Assembly: GCF_000281975.1 (NCBI RefSeq)
Contig: NZ_AKKE01000031.1
Coordinates: 1 to 47,699 of the forward strand
From: Novosphingobium sp. AP12
GTDB taxonomy: Bacteria > Pseudomonadota > Alphaproteobacteria > Sphingomonadales > Sphingomonadaceae
DNA length: 47,699 bases
Direction: 5' to 3'
The notes beneath the pieces were generated by a model. That model worked only from the letters and a program-made list of their open reading frames with translations. It was not told where the DNA came from and did not search any database. Of this stretch, positions 1 through 8,710 are shown one piece after another. Both the position numbers and the translations under genes were made by a program. How positions within the stretch are numbered: position 1 is the stretch's first letter; each line of letters begins with the position of its first letter.

Positions 1-309
1 GGCAGCCGCCGCAGCGGCGGCGAATGCGGCGGCATAACTATCGACGAACCGGAAGCGCCGACCATCCGGCGGCGGCGCGTCCGTCACGACGAATACCGGC
101 GTCTGGGCGGCATAGGCCTCGCCGATCCAGCCGGTGTCCTCGGATAGCTCGAAGGACCGGCGGCTCATCACCACGGCCCCGCAGACGTCGGAGAGACGGC
201 CCGACAACCCGGCGCCGTCAAGGTCGCTTGGGGAGAATACGCAGCGCCCGCGTGCGTCGGCCCAAAAGCCGTCGAGGCTGGTAGCGGCATCGATGATCAT
301 CCTGGCCAT
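1..309 (-). CDS. DHFR/RibD C-terminal-like protein, 3' end outside window
   Basis: Open reading frame of 103 codons from an ATG at 309 with no stop before the window edge, so only the N-terminal part is present. The protein begins MARMIIDAATSLDGFWAD and continues with VVMSRRSFE, GWIGEAY and PVFVVTD. These match the start of the dihydrofolate reductase/RibD C-terminal family: a first strand ending in SLDG, then a strand and helix carrying the nucleotide-binding region, then a P-x-F-V-V-T strand. In family members this fold binds NADPH and reduces pteridine or pyrimidine substrates. Many such stand-alone bacterial copies have no known substrate, and I cannot name one here. It points away from putA's 3' end and shares no operon with anything visible. 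An alanine-rich stretch (AAAFAAAAAA) lies at the edge. Confidence 0.7.
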   Translation of the reverse strand, partial: MARMIIDAATSLDGFWADARGRCVFSPSDLDGAGLSGRLSDVCGAVVMSRRSFELSEDTGWIGEAYAAQTPVFVVTDAPPPDGRRFRFVDSYAAAFAAAAAAA

Positions 310-480
310 CTCGTCTACTCCTGCCCTCGGTGGTTGGGTGATGCAGTGAGGTCGTAACGGTGCCAACGTCGATTCGGCCCTAGAGTTGCACGAATCGGGC
401 GGGTCGAGCCATCCTTGAGATGGCATTTCTGCAACCAGCCCGGCCCTATTCCGACATTTCCTAATCGCTACAAACGTTTG

Positions 481-3400
481 TCAGCCTATCATCATCAGGC
501 TGGCATTTCCTCCCGCCGCGGTTGTGTTTATCGACGTCGACACCTCCTCGAGCAGCCATGCACAGCCCGGCCCGGCGCCGCGTCCGTCCCAGGCATGGAC
601 GGGCACGATAGGCCCCAAGAGGCCAGCGACATGCTCGCAGGCGGCTCGAACGGCCTCTCCTGCGCCTTCGACGAGGCAGGCCGCGAACGGCTGGGCCGGA
701 TCACCGCGCAGTGCTTCGATCACGGCGGCAGGCAGCCCCTCCGGCATCTCCATGCCCTCGATCGCAGCGCTGTTGCCAGTCGCCAGTACGGCGGCAATCT
801 GGCCAAGCAGCCCTGCCCGCGTCGCCGGTCGAAGCAGGATGCGCCCCCGCGGATGGAGCGCATAGTGGTTCAGTTCCCCTACCGGCCCCGGCAGCACCAA
901 TGCGGTGCCCAGCGCCGAAGACGCACCCAGCTTACGGGCCACGCCGGAGTCTTCGCCCTGCCCGTCCAGCCAATCCGCGAATGCCGTGAGCGCCGGGGGC
1001 GCCATGCCGGACGGCAGCGCCTCGGGCGCTTCCTTGACCAGCCGCCCGAGGTAGAGCGGCCCGCCGGCCTTGGGTCCAGTGCCGGAAAGCCCCCGCCCGC
1101 CGAACGGCTGGACGCCCACAACCGCGCCGATCGTGTTGCGGTTGACGTACAGATTGCCTGCCCGCACCTGCGCGGTCACGCGCGTCACCGTCTCGTCGAG
1201 CCGCGTGTGGAGGCCGAACGTCAGGCCGTAGCCGGTGGCGTTGATCGCATCGATCAGACCGCCGAGGTCGTCGCGGCGGAAACGCACGACGTGGAGCACA
1301 GGGCCGAACACCTCGCGTTCCAGGTCTGCGACCGAGCCGAGCTCGATGATGGTGGGCGCCACGAAGGTGCCGAGCGCGGCGTCCTCGCCCAGCGTTACCT
1401 GCTCCACGCCAAAGCCGCGTTCGCGCATCGATTCGATGTGGCGGACGATGTTGCCTTGCGCCTCGGTGGTAATGACCGGGCCTATGTCGACGGCGAGGCG
1501 GTCCGGATTGCCGACGCGCAGCTCGGCCAGCGCGCCCTTGAGCATCGCCAACGTGCGGTCGGCCACGTCCTCCTGCAGGCAGAGCACCCGCAGGGCCGAA
1601 CAGCGCTGGCCGGCGCTGTCGAAGGCCGAGGCGATGACGTCGGCGACGACCTGCTCGGCCAGCGCGGAGCTGTCGACGATCATCGCGTTCTGGCCGCCGG
1701 TCTCCGCGATCAGCGGGATCGGGCGGCCGTCCGCCGATACCCGCGAGGCGAGCCGGCGCTGGATCAGGCGCGCCACTTCGGTCGAACCGGTGAACATGAC
1801 GGCCGCCACCTCGGGCGCTGCTACCAACGCTGCGCCCAGTTCTCCGGCGCCCGGCATCAGTTGCAGCGCGTCCGCGGGAACGCCCGCTTCGTGAAGAATA
1901 CGCACGGCCTCGGCGGCGATCAGCGGGGTTTCCTCGGCAGGCTTGGCGAGCACCGGGTTGCCGGCGACCAGCGCCGCGCAGACCTGCCCGGTGAAGATCG
2001 CCAGCGGGAAGTTCCACGGGCTGATGCAGACGGCAGGCCCTAGCGGTACATGGGCGGCACCTAGCGTGTCCCGGGCCTGCTGTGCGTAGTAGCGCAGGAA
2101 GTCGATGGCCTCGCGCACTTCGGCAATGGCGTTGGCGGCGGACTTGCCGGCCTCGCGAATGGCCAGCCCCATCAGCGCGCCCATGCGCTCCTGCATGAGA
2201 TCGGCGGCGGATTCGAGCATCGCGGCGCGAGTCGCGACCGGGACCTGCGACCATCCGCTGTTAGCAGCACGGCTAACCGCAGCCGCCGCATCGTCTGGCG
2301 CGAGTTCGAGCACGGTGCCCACGACGTCGCGGTGATCGGCGGGATTGCGCACCGGCAGCCCATGTCCTTCGCCACCTGCGGGACGCGCCCTCCAGTCGGT
2401 CCTGGCCGATGCCTCGAGCGCCTGCGTCAGTGCGGTCAGCGCGCGTTCGTCGGTCAGGTCGATGCCAGCCGAGTTTCGGCGATCGGCGTAGAGCCCCGCC
2501 GGCGCTGCGATCAGGTCGTGCCGCGCTCCGGGGCATGGCATCGCGCGCACAACCTCGACCGGGTCCGCCACCATCTCGGCCACGGGCACCGTGGGGTCGG
2601 CGATGCGGTTGACGAACGAAGAGTTCGCGCCGTTCTCCAGCAGGCGACGCACGAGATAGGCGAGCAACGTCTCATGCGTGCCGACCGGCGCGTAGATGCG
2701 GCAGGGACGGTCCAGCTTGTCCTTTCCGACGACCTGCGAATAGAGCGGCTCCCCCATGCCGTGGAGGCACTGGAACTCGTACTGGCCCACCGCAAAGTCC
2801 GGCCGGGCCAGCTGGTAGATCGTCGCGAGCGTCTGCGCGTTGTGGGTGGCGAACTGGGGGAACACCGCGTCGGGCGCGGCGAGCAGCTTGCTTGCGCAGG
2901 CGACATAGGCGACATCGGTGTGGACCTTGCGGGTGTAGACCGGGAAGTCGGCCAGCCCGTCCACCTGCGCGCGCTTGATCTCCGCGTCCCAGTAGGCGCC
3001 CTTGACGAGGCGCACCATGATGCGCCTGTCAGCGCGGCGGGCGAGATCGACGATCCAGTCGATCACGAACGGGCAGCGCTTGCCGTAAGCCTGGATCACG
3101 AAGCCGAGACCGTTCCATCCGGCAAGGTCGGGGTCGAGCGCCAGACTTTCCAGCAGGTCGAGCGAGAGTTCGAGGCGGTCGGCCTCCTCGGCGTCGATGT
3201 TGAAGCCGATGTCGTAGCCCTTGGCCATCACCGCCAGCGCCTTCACCATGGGCAGCAGCTCGCCCATGACGCGGGCCGCCTGCGCGCGGGAATAGCGCGG
3301 GTGGAGGGCCGAGAGCTTGATCGAGATGCCCGGCCCATCGTAGATGCCCTTGCCCGCTGACGCCCTGCCGATGGCGTCGATGGCGTTCTCGTAATCCGCG

Positions 3401-4077
3401 TAATAGCGCGCTGCGTCGGCAGCGGTGGTCGCGGCCTCGCCCAGCATGTCGTAGCTGTAGCGGAAGCCCTTCGCTTCCAGCTCGCGTGCGCGCCGGACGG
3501 CCTCGTCGATGGTCTCGCCGGTGACGAACTGCTCGCCCATCATGCGCATGGCGAGGTCGACCCCGCGGCGGATCACGGGCTCGCCCGCGCGCGCGATCAG
3601 GCGGGTGAGCGCGGCGCCGAGGCCCTTGTCATCGACCGAACCGACCAGCTTGCCGGTGACCACCAGCCCCCAGGTCGCGGCGTTGACGAACAGCGACTTG
3701 CCGCCGCCCAGGTGCCCGCTCCAGTCGCCGTCGGCGATCTTGTCGCGGATCAGGGCGTCGCGGGTGGCGTTGTCGGGAATGCGCAGCAGCGCTTCGGCGA
3801 GGCACATCAGCGCGACGCCTTCCTGACTGGAGAGCGCGTATTCCTGCACGAGCCCTTCGACCCCGGTGCCCTTGTGATTGGCGCGCAAGGTGGTGACGAG
3901 CGCCGTGGCCGTCGCCCGCACCGCATCGCGCATGCCTTGCGGCAAAGTAGCCTGATCCAGCAGCGGCGCGAGGCATTCGGCCTCGTCCCGGCGGCGAGCA
4001 TCGGCGATGGCGCGACGAAGCGGCGACAGGTCGCGGATGGCGGGGGCGAAGGCGGCGAAGGGCGGCTGCGTGGTCAT
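481..4077 (-). CDS. putA: Bifunctional proline dehydrogenase / P5C dehydrogenase PutA
   Basis: 1198-residue PutA that oxidises proline to glutamate in two steps. The FAD-dependent proline dehydrogenase barrel is shown by RIMVRLVKGAYWDAEIKRAQ (from about residue 353), FATHNAQT, YEFQCLHGMGEPLYSQV and APVGTHETLLAYLVRRLLEN. The NAD-dependent P5C dehydrogenase follows, with ISPWNFPLAIFTGQV, VMFTGSTEVARLIQRRL, general base Glu792 (IAETGGQNAM) and catalytic Cys826 (SAGQRCSALRVL). About 190 residues after the aldehyde dehydrogenase core form the C-terminal domain, ending in ASLMMIG, which puts it in the longer non-regulatory class (E. coli PutA is about 1320). The N-terminus starts directly with MTTQPPFAAFAP and shows no ribbon-helix-helix, so it should not repress its own gene. 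Control is presumably by the divergent Lrp-type gene 98 bases upstream. Confidence 0.96.
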   Translation of the reverse strand: MTTQPPFAAFAPAIRDLSPLRRAIADARRRDEAECLAPLLDQATLPQGMRDAVRATATALVTTLRANHKGTGVEGLVQEYALSSQEGVALMCLAEALLRIPDNATRDALIRDKIADGDWSGHLGGGKSLFVNAATWGLVVTGKLVGSVDDKGLGAALTRLIARAGEPVIRRGVDLAMRMMGEQFVTGETIDEAVRRARELEAKGFRYSYDMLGEAATTAADAARYYADYENAIDAIGRASAGKGIYDGPGISIKLSALHPRYSRAQAARVMGELLPMVKALAVMAKGYDIGFNIDAEEADRLELSLDLLESLALDPDLAGWNGLGFVIQAYGKRCPFVIDWIVDLARRADRRIMVRLVKGAYWDAEIKRAQVDGLADFPVYTRKVHTDVAYVACASKLLAAPDAVFPQFATHNAQTLATIYQLARPDFAVGQYEFQCLHGMGEPLYSQVVGKDKLDRPCRIYAPVGTHETLLAYLVRRLLENGANSSFVNRIADPTVPVAEMVADPVEVVRAMPCPGARHDLIAAPAGLYADRRNSAGIDLTDERALTALTQALEASARTDWRARPAGGEGHGLPVRNPADHRDVVGTVLELAPDDAAAAVSRAANSGWSQVPVATRAAMLESAADLMQERMGALMGLAIREAGKSAANAIAEVREAIDFLRYYAQQARDTLGAAHVPLGPAVCISPWNFPLAIFTGQVCAALVAGNPVLAKPAEETPLIAAEAVRILHEAGVPADALQLMPGAGELGAALVAAPEVAAVMFTGSTEVARLIQRRLASRVSADGRPIPLIAETGGQNAMIVDSSALAEQVVADVIASAFDSAGQRCSALRVLCLQEDVADRTLAMLKGALAELRVGNPDRLAVDIGPVITTEAQGNIVRHIESMRERGFGVEQVTLGEDAALGTFVAPTIIELGSVADLEREVFGPVLHVVRFRRDDLGGLIDAINATGYGLTFGLHTRLDETVTRVTAQVRAGNLYVNRNTIGAVVGVQPFGGRGLSGTGPKAGGPLYLGRLVKEAPEALPSGMAPPALTAFADWLDGQGEDSGVARKLGASSALGTALVLPGPVGELNHYALHPRGRILLRPATRAGLLGQIAAVLATGNSAAIEGMEMPEGLPAAVIEALRGDPAQPFAACLVEGAGEAVRAACEHVAGLLGPIVPVHAWDGRGAGPGCAWLLEEVSTSINTTAAGGNASLMMIG

Positions 4078-4175
4078 GGCAAAAATCTAACCGATTTGTT
4101 CTTGTCGATCAGACTTTTCAGCGGCACTCAGATGATCGATTCGATTTATATCGAGGGCATCTCAAGGCGATCTGC
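4078..4175. promoter_or_regulatory. Divergent putA / Lrp-family regulator intergenic region
   Basis: The 98 bases between the two start codons must hold both promoters. The stretch 4140-4153 is noticeably AT-rich for this genome and lies just before the regulator start. Lrp/AsnC proteins typically bind AT-rich, loosely dyad DNA between divergent genes, so this is the likely operator. I could not find a convincing perfect inverted repeat or confident -35/-10 boxes by eye. Confidence 0.45.
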
Positions 4176-4646
4176 ATGACCAAGACCAGAGAACCGGTCG
4201 AACTGGACGAACTCGACCGCAAAATCATCGCGGTCCTGAGAGTGGACGGTCGGATCACCGTGACCGACCTCGCCAAGGCGGTCGGCATGTCGAAGACGCC
4301 GTGCCAGGTGCGGCTGCGGCGGCTGGTCGAAAACGGGGTGATCCGGGGTTTCCGGGCCGCAGTCGATCCGGCCAGCCTCGGGCTCGACCACGTCGCCTTC
4401 GCCGAGGTCAAGCTGTCCGACACGCGCGAGGCGGCGCTCACCGAGTTCAACCGCGCGGTACGGCGCATTCCCGAGGTCGAGGAATGCCACATGATCGCGA
4501 GCAGCTTCGACTACCTGCTCAAAGTGCGCACCGCCGACATCCGCCGTTACCGCGTGGTTCTGGGTGAGAAGATTTCCAGCCTGCCGCATGTCGCCAGCAC
4601 CTCCACTTTCGTGGCGATGGAAACGGTGAAGGACGCGAGCAGCTGA
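4176..4646 (+). CDS. putR: Lrp/AsnC-family transcriptional regulator, probable PutR
   Basis: 156-residue Lrp/AsnC protein. The N-terminal helix-turn-helix is seen in ELDRKIIAVLRVDGRITVTD, LAKAVGMSKTPCQVRLRRL and VENGVIRGFRA (about residues 9-60). The C-terminal RAM-like effector domain follows, with VEECHMIASSFDYLLKVRT near residues 100-122. In several alphaproteobacteria an Lrp-like PutR divergent from putA activates it in response to proline, and the same arrangement is seen here, with a 98-base gap. It ends 4 bases before the convergent hydroxylase gene, leaving no room for a terminator between them. Family assignment is firm; the PutR role is inferred from position. Confidence 0.88.
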   Translation: MTKTREPVELDELDRKIIAVLRVDGRITVTDLAKAVGMSKTPCQVRLRRLVENGVIRGFRAAVDPASLGLDHVAFAEVKLSDTREAALTEFNRAVRRIPEVEECHMIASSFDYLLKVRTADIRRYRVVLGEKISSLPHVASTSTFVAMETVKDASS

Positions 4647-4650
4647 GGGC

Positions 4651-7362
4651 TCAGACCCGCTCGCCGGTCACCGTGGCCGAACCGAACATGCCCATCTTGC
4701 ACTTGCCCGAGACGGTGTCCCCGTCGAACTGAAGGTCGTACTTGAGCGTGATCTTCATAGGCTTCTCGACCTTCATCTCGAACTTCACCTGGCTGCCCGA
4801 AAGCGTCCCGCCGGAGAAGTCCTGCCGCCCCTCGGGCGCCTGGAGATAGCCGGAAACCACAGCGCCGTCGGCATCGAAGTGCGCGACCATCTCCTGCGGT
4901 CCCATCGGCGTCTTGAGCACCATGTTCCAGTCGCCGTCGATCCCGGCGGCCATGACCGGAGCGACAACTTCCGCCGGATTCGTTTCCTCCACCACTGCGG
5001 CGACATCGGCTCCGTCCAGATGCGCGCGCGTGCCCGAGACGTCACGCTGCTCGATCACGTCGAGCACGCGCGCGGGGGTGAGCGGCAGCACCAGCTCGTC
5101 GATCTCGCCGAAGGGGGCGAGCGCATCGGCGATGGCGTTGACGAGCGTCGGCGGGCCGACGATCGCTCCGCCCTCGCCCACGCCGCGCATGCCGCCGATA
5201 GTCTGTGAAGGGGTGTTGGCGTGGAGATACTCGAAGTCCGGCACGTCGGAGATCGAGGGCATGAGGTAGTCCTTGAACGTCGCCGCCAGCGGATTGCCAC
5301 GCGCGTCGTAGGGCATGTCTTCCAGCAGCACCTGCCCGATCGCCTGCGCGAGCCCCCCCGCGATCTGGCCCTCGACGACACCGGGGTTGATAACGGTGCC
5401 GCAGTCCTCGGCGCTGATCCAGCGCAGGATCTTCACGAAGCCGGTCTCCGCGCTGACCTCCACCATGCAGCAGTGCGCGGCGCTGGTCATGGTCATCGGC
5501 GGCGGCTGGTAGCGGTACTGCGCCTCAAGCCCGGTGGCCGCGCCCTCGGGCAGACGGCCGGGCTCGCCATAGGCGATCTCGGCGATCTCGCGGATCGAGC
5601 GCGACATTTCCGGCGCGCCCGCGATGTGGACCATGCCGCCTTCGATCGTCACCGTCTCCACGCTGGCGTTGGAGAGGTGGGCGGCTACCACCTTGACCTT
5701 GTCCGCCAGCATTTCCGCCGCGCGCCAGGTGGCGCCGCCGGCAATGACCCCCTGTCGGCTGCCGGCGGCGCCCGGGGAGAAAGCGCCGATCGCGCTGTCC
5801 CCCTCGTAGACCGCGATATCCTCGTAAGCGACACCCAGCTGCTCGGCGATGACCTGCGCCATCGTCGTCGCCGTGCCGTGGCCCTGCGAATGGGTGGAAA
5901 GCATGGCGACGACCTTGCCGGTAGGCTCGATGCGCAGCTGCACCGTCTCGCCTGTCATTGGCGCCATCGAGCCTGCCGATCCGGTCGGCTCGATGTAGGT
6001 CGCAAAGCCGATGCCAAGGTCGCGGCCTTCCTTTCGCGCCTCGGCCTGTTCGCGGCGGAAACCGGCGTAGTCGATGTTCGCCATCAGCTTTTCGAGGCAC
6101 TCGCCTGGAGTGATGTCCTCGACCGGGATGCCCATGCTGGAGGTGTGCGGCTGGTCGGTCAGGTAGACCAGGTTGCGGCGGCGCAGTTCGACCGGGTCGA
6201 TGCCGATCTTGCGGGCTGCTTTTTCGAGCAGTGTCTCGCGCACCAGCGATTCCATCGCCCATGGCCCGCGATAGCCGCCGAGGCCCATGGTGTTGGTGTA
6301 CCAGCCGCGCGTGATGAAGCCGTAGGCGGGCAGCTTGTAGGCGGGCCACATGAACATGTGGACGGCGATGTTCGCGTCCTCGCCCATCGGCCAGGCGCCG
6401 TTGTTGCAGGCATAGTCGCACCAGGCGGCCTGGAAGCGGCCCCCTTCGTCGAGCGCGAGGCTTAGCGAGACGTCCTGTTCGCGCGCGTGGCTGGAGGCGG
6501 TGAGCGATTCGAAGCGGTCCTCGATCCACTTGACCGGGCGGCGCAGCAGCTTGGCGGCGACGACCACCGCCACTTCCTCGCGCCAGGGGATGTTCTTGAG
6601 GCCGAAGCCGCCGCCCACGTCCCGCGCGACGACGCGGATCGCGCCGGTCGGCATGCCCAGCGCCTGCGCGAGATAGCGCGCGGCGAGGTGCGGGCTCTGG
6701 CAGCCCATCCACACCGTCATTTCCTCCGCACCGTCCGGGGAGGCAGCGCAGGCGCGGCCCTCCATCGGCGACGGGGCGATGCGCTGGTGACGGATGCGGG
6801 TGGAGACGACGTGCGCCGCGCCGTCGAGCAGTGGCTGGATCGCTTCCAGCGCGTCCTCGTCGCCCATTTCGGCGGCGATGTTGTCGTCGCGGTCTGGGTG
6901 GACGGGGGCGCCGGTCTTCGCGTCGGCGATGGTGACGAGCGGCGTTTCCTCCTCGACCACCACTTCCACCAGCGAGACGGCGTCCTCCGCCTGTGCACGG
7001 CTTTCGGCGATGACCATGGCGATGGGATCACCGACGCAGGCGACGCGGCCGTCGGCCAGCAGCGTCACCGGCGATTCGATGTTGGTGAAGAAGAAGCTGA
7101 GCATCTGCACCGGCACGGCGGCAAGGTCGGCCTGGGTGTAGATCGCCTGCACGCCCGGCATCTCTCGCGCGGCGTCGAGATCGATCGAGACGATCCGTCC
7201 GCGCGCGACGGCGGAGCGGACGAAGGCGATGTGGAGCATGCCGGGCATGCGCACGTCGTCGGTGAACTGGCCGCGCCCGGTGAGCAGGCGGGCATCCTCC
7301 TTGCGCGGCTGGCGAGTGCCGACGTAGCGGACGGCGCCGACGCTTTTCGCCTGCACGTTCAT
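4651..7362 (-). CDS. Xanthine dehydrogenase/CoxL-family molybdopterin-binding subunit with C-terminal extension
   Basis: 903-residue large subunit of a molybdenum hydroxylase. The N-terminus has RYVGTRQPRKEDARLLTGRG, typical of the Ald_Xan_dh_C domain. Molybdenum-cofactor motifs follow: VGGGFGLKN, LGGYRGPWAMES (Tyr364-Arg365), STHSQGHGTATTMAQ, and the catalytic base Glu730 in GVGEGGAIVGP. The active-site loop lacks the AYxCSFR cysteine signature of true CO dehydrogenase, so an organic substrate (aldehyde, N-heterocycle or similar) is more likely. Residues about 810-903 are an added domain beginning GDWNMVLKTPMGPQEM and ending MFGSATVTGERV, which looks all-beta and is not part of the usual subunit. 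The ATG at 7362 is chosen because it overlaps the preceding stop as ATGA and begins the family N-terminus; a longer upstream frame exists but runs inside the iron-sulfur gene. Confidence 0.93.
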   Translation of the reverse strand: MNVQAKSVGAVRYVGTRQPRKEDARLLTGRGQFTDDVRMPGMLHIAFVRSAVARGRIVSIDLDAAREMPGVQAIYTQADLAAVPVQMLSFFFTNIESPVTLLADGRVACVGDPIAMVIAESRAQAEDAVSLVEVVVEEETPLVTIADAKTGAPVHPDRDDNIAAEMGDEDALEAIQPLLDGAAHVVSTRIRHQRIAPSPMEGRACAASPDGAEEMTVWMGCQSPHLAARYLAQALGMPTGAIRVVARDVGGGFGLKNIPWREEVAVVVAAKLLRRPVKWIEDRFESLTASSHAREQDVSLSLALDEGGRFQAAWCDYACNNGAWPMGEDANIAVHMFMWPAYKLPAYGFITRGWYTNTMGLGGYRGPWAMESLVRETLLEKAARKIGIDPVELRRRNLVYLTDQPHTSSMGIPVEDITPGECLEKLMANIDYAGFRREQAEARKEGRDLGIGFATYIEPTGSAGSMAPMTGETVQLRIEPTGKVVAMLSTHSQGHGTATTMAQVIAEQLGVAYEDIAVYEGDSAIGAFSPGAAGSRQGVIAGGATWRAAEMLADKVKVVAAHLSNASVETVTIEGGMVHIAGAPEMSRSIREIAEIAYGEPGRLPEGAATGLEAQYRYQPPPMTMTSAAHCCMVEVSAETGFVKILRWISAEDCGTVINPGVVEGQIAGGLAQAIGQVLLEDMPYDARGNPLAATFKDYLMPSISDVPDFEYLHANTPSQTIGGMRGVGEGGAIVGPPTLVNAIADALAPFGEIDELVLPLTPARVLDVIEQRDVSGTRAHLDGADVAAVVEETNPAEVVAPVMAAGIDGDWNMVLKTPMGPQEMVAHFDADGAVVSGYLQAPEGRQDFSGGTLSGSQVKFEMKVEKPMKITLKYDLQFDGDTVSGKCKMGMFGSATVTGERV

Positions 7363-7844
7363 GTCGAGGCTCCCGCAAGCTGGCGGATCGCGCGGCGGAT
7401 GCCCTGGTAGCCGGTGCAGCGGCAGATGTGGCCCGACATGGCGGTGGTGAGCGCGTCCTCCATCCGGGGTGCCTCCACGCCCGCATTGTCGCGCGTGACG
7501 CAGGCCATGGTGATGGCGACGCCCGGCGTGCAGAAGCCGCACTGCAGCCCGAAGTTGTCCTTCAGCGCCTGCTGCACCGGGTGGAGCGTGCCGTCCGCCT
7601 CGGCCAGCCCCTCGACCGTGGTGACTTCGGCGCCGTCGGCCTGGACCGCCAGCATCAGGCACGAGCGCATCGCCCGCCCGTCGATCATGACGGTGCAGGC
7701 GCCGCAGACCCCGTGCTCGCAGGCGAGGTGGGTGCCGGTGTAGCCCAGCCCGTCACGCAGGAATTCGCCGAGGCTGGTGCGTGCCTCGACCCGGGTGGCG
7801 TGGCAGTGGCCGTTGACGGTGAGTTCGATGGCGTGTTCGCTCAT
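7359..7844 (-). CDS. CoxS-like [2Fe-2S] subunit of molybdenum hydroxylase
   Basis: 161-residue small subunit that passes electrons from the molybdenum site to FAD. The N-terminal plant-ferredoxin-like cluster ligands are Cys42, Cys47, Cys50 and Cys62 (ACEHGVCGACTVMIDG, MRSC). The C-terminal four-helix domain carries the second cluster with Cys102, Cys105, Cys141 and Cys143 (QCGFCTPGVA, ICRCTGYQGI). All eight ligands are intact and the length is normal for the family. Its stop overlaps the large-subunit start by four bases (ATGA), and its start overlaps the end of the FAD subunit, so the three should be made in stoichiometric amounts. Confidence 0.95.
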   Translation of the reverse strand: MSEHAIELTVNGHCHATRVEARTSLGEFLRDGLGYTGTHLACEHGVCGACTVMIDGRAMRSCLMLAVQADGAEVTTVEGLAEADGTLHPVQQALKDNFGLQCGFCTPGVAITMACVTRDNAGVEAPRMEDALTTAMSGHICRCTGYQGIRRAIRQLAGAST

Positions 7845-8710
7845 GCGGCGCTCCTGAGGTCCAGCGTTTCGCGAAGCGCGCGCGCGAAGATCCGCGCGCC
7901 GACGGTGCGGCGGTATTCGGCACTGGCGTGGTGGTCGTCGAACGGCGCGGTATCGGCGACGGCGGCGCGGGCCACCGCCTCGGCGTCAATCCCGGCGAGC
8001 GAGGCGCCGACGAGCGCCGCTTCCGCCTGCCGCGCGCGGATCGGCGTCGGCCCCATGCCGAACCATGCGATCCCGGCGCGGGTGATCGCCCCGCCCTCAA
8101 GCGCCAGCGCGCCGACAAGGCCGACGAGCGCGAAGTCGCCCGCCCGCTGCGCGACTTCGCGGAACAGCACGAGGTGCCCGTCGGGCCAGTCGGGATAGAC
8201 GATGCCGGTGACCAGTTCATCGGGTTCGAGCACGGTCATGTAAGGGCCGACGTAGAACTCGTCCGCCGGTACGCTGCGGGTGCGTGCGGACGAGGTGATC
8301 TCGATCGTCGCACCCAGGGACACGGCGGTCGCGGGCATTTCCGCCGCCGGCTCGCCCAGCGCGACCGAGCCGCCGATCGTGCCGCGATTGCGCGTCTGGT
8401 AATGCCCGACATGGCCGAGCGCGGTTATGAAGGCGGGAAGGTGGCGTGCCAGCGTCTCGTCCTCCAGCGCGTCGGCCTGCCGCGTGGCCGGGCCGACGCG
8501 GGTGCCGCCTTCCACGCGCGAGACGCCCTTCAGTTCAGGAATGCCGTTGATGTCCACCAGCACGAACGGCTGGCTCATGCGCAGGTTGAGCAGCGGCATC
8601 AACGTCTGTCCACCGGCGATGACGGTGGCGCCGCCCCCGGACTCGGCGAGCACGCGGCAGGCCTCCCCGACGCTGGCGGGGCGGACGTAGTCGAACGGAG
8701 CGGGCTTCAT
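7841..8710 (-). CDS. CoxM-like FAD-binding subunit of molybdenum hydroxylase
   Basis: 289-residue medium subunit carrying FAD. The two hallmark flavin motifs are present: VIAGGQTLMPLLNLR (AGGQ at 32-35) and RGTIGGSVALGEPAAEMP (TIGGS at 111-115). The C-terminal CO_deh_flav_C-type domain begins around FREVAQRAGDFALVG. I take the ATG at 8710 because it forms an ATGA overlap with the stop of the upstream CoxG-like gene; another in-frame ATG lies three codons earlier. The order CoxG-M-S-L with overlapping junctions indicates a single transcript. Confidence 0.93.
   Translation of the reverse strand: MKPAPFDYVRPASVGEACRVLAESGGGATVIAGGQTLMPLLNLRMSQPFVLVDINGIPELKGVSRVEGGTRVGPATRQADALEDETLARHLPAFITALGHVGHYQTRNRGTIGGSVALGEPAAEMPATAVSLGATIEITSSARTRSVPADEFYVGPYMTVLEPDELVTGIVYPDWPDGHLVLFREVAQRAGDFALVGLVGALALEGGAITRAGIAWFGMGPTPIRARQAEAALVGASLAGIDAEAVARAAVADTAPFDDHHASAEYRRTVGARIFARALRETLDLRSAA

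Noticed and set aside
481..508. Stem CAGCCT/AGGCTG around the putA stop as a terminator
   Set aside because: Only six base pairs, overlaps the coding end and lacks a T-run; too weak to annotate.
4131..4161. Inverted repeat GATG...CATC as an Lrp operator
   Set aside because: Only four outer bases pair well; the inner part does not match, so it is mentioned only as an AT-rich region.
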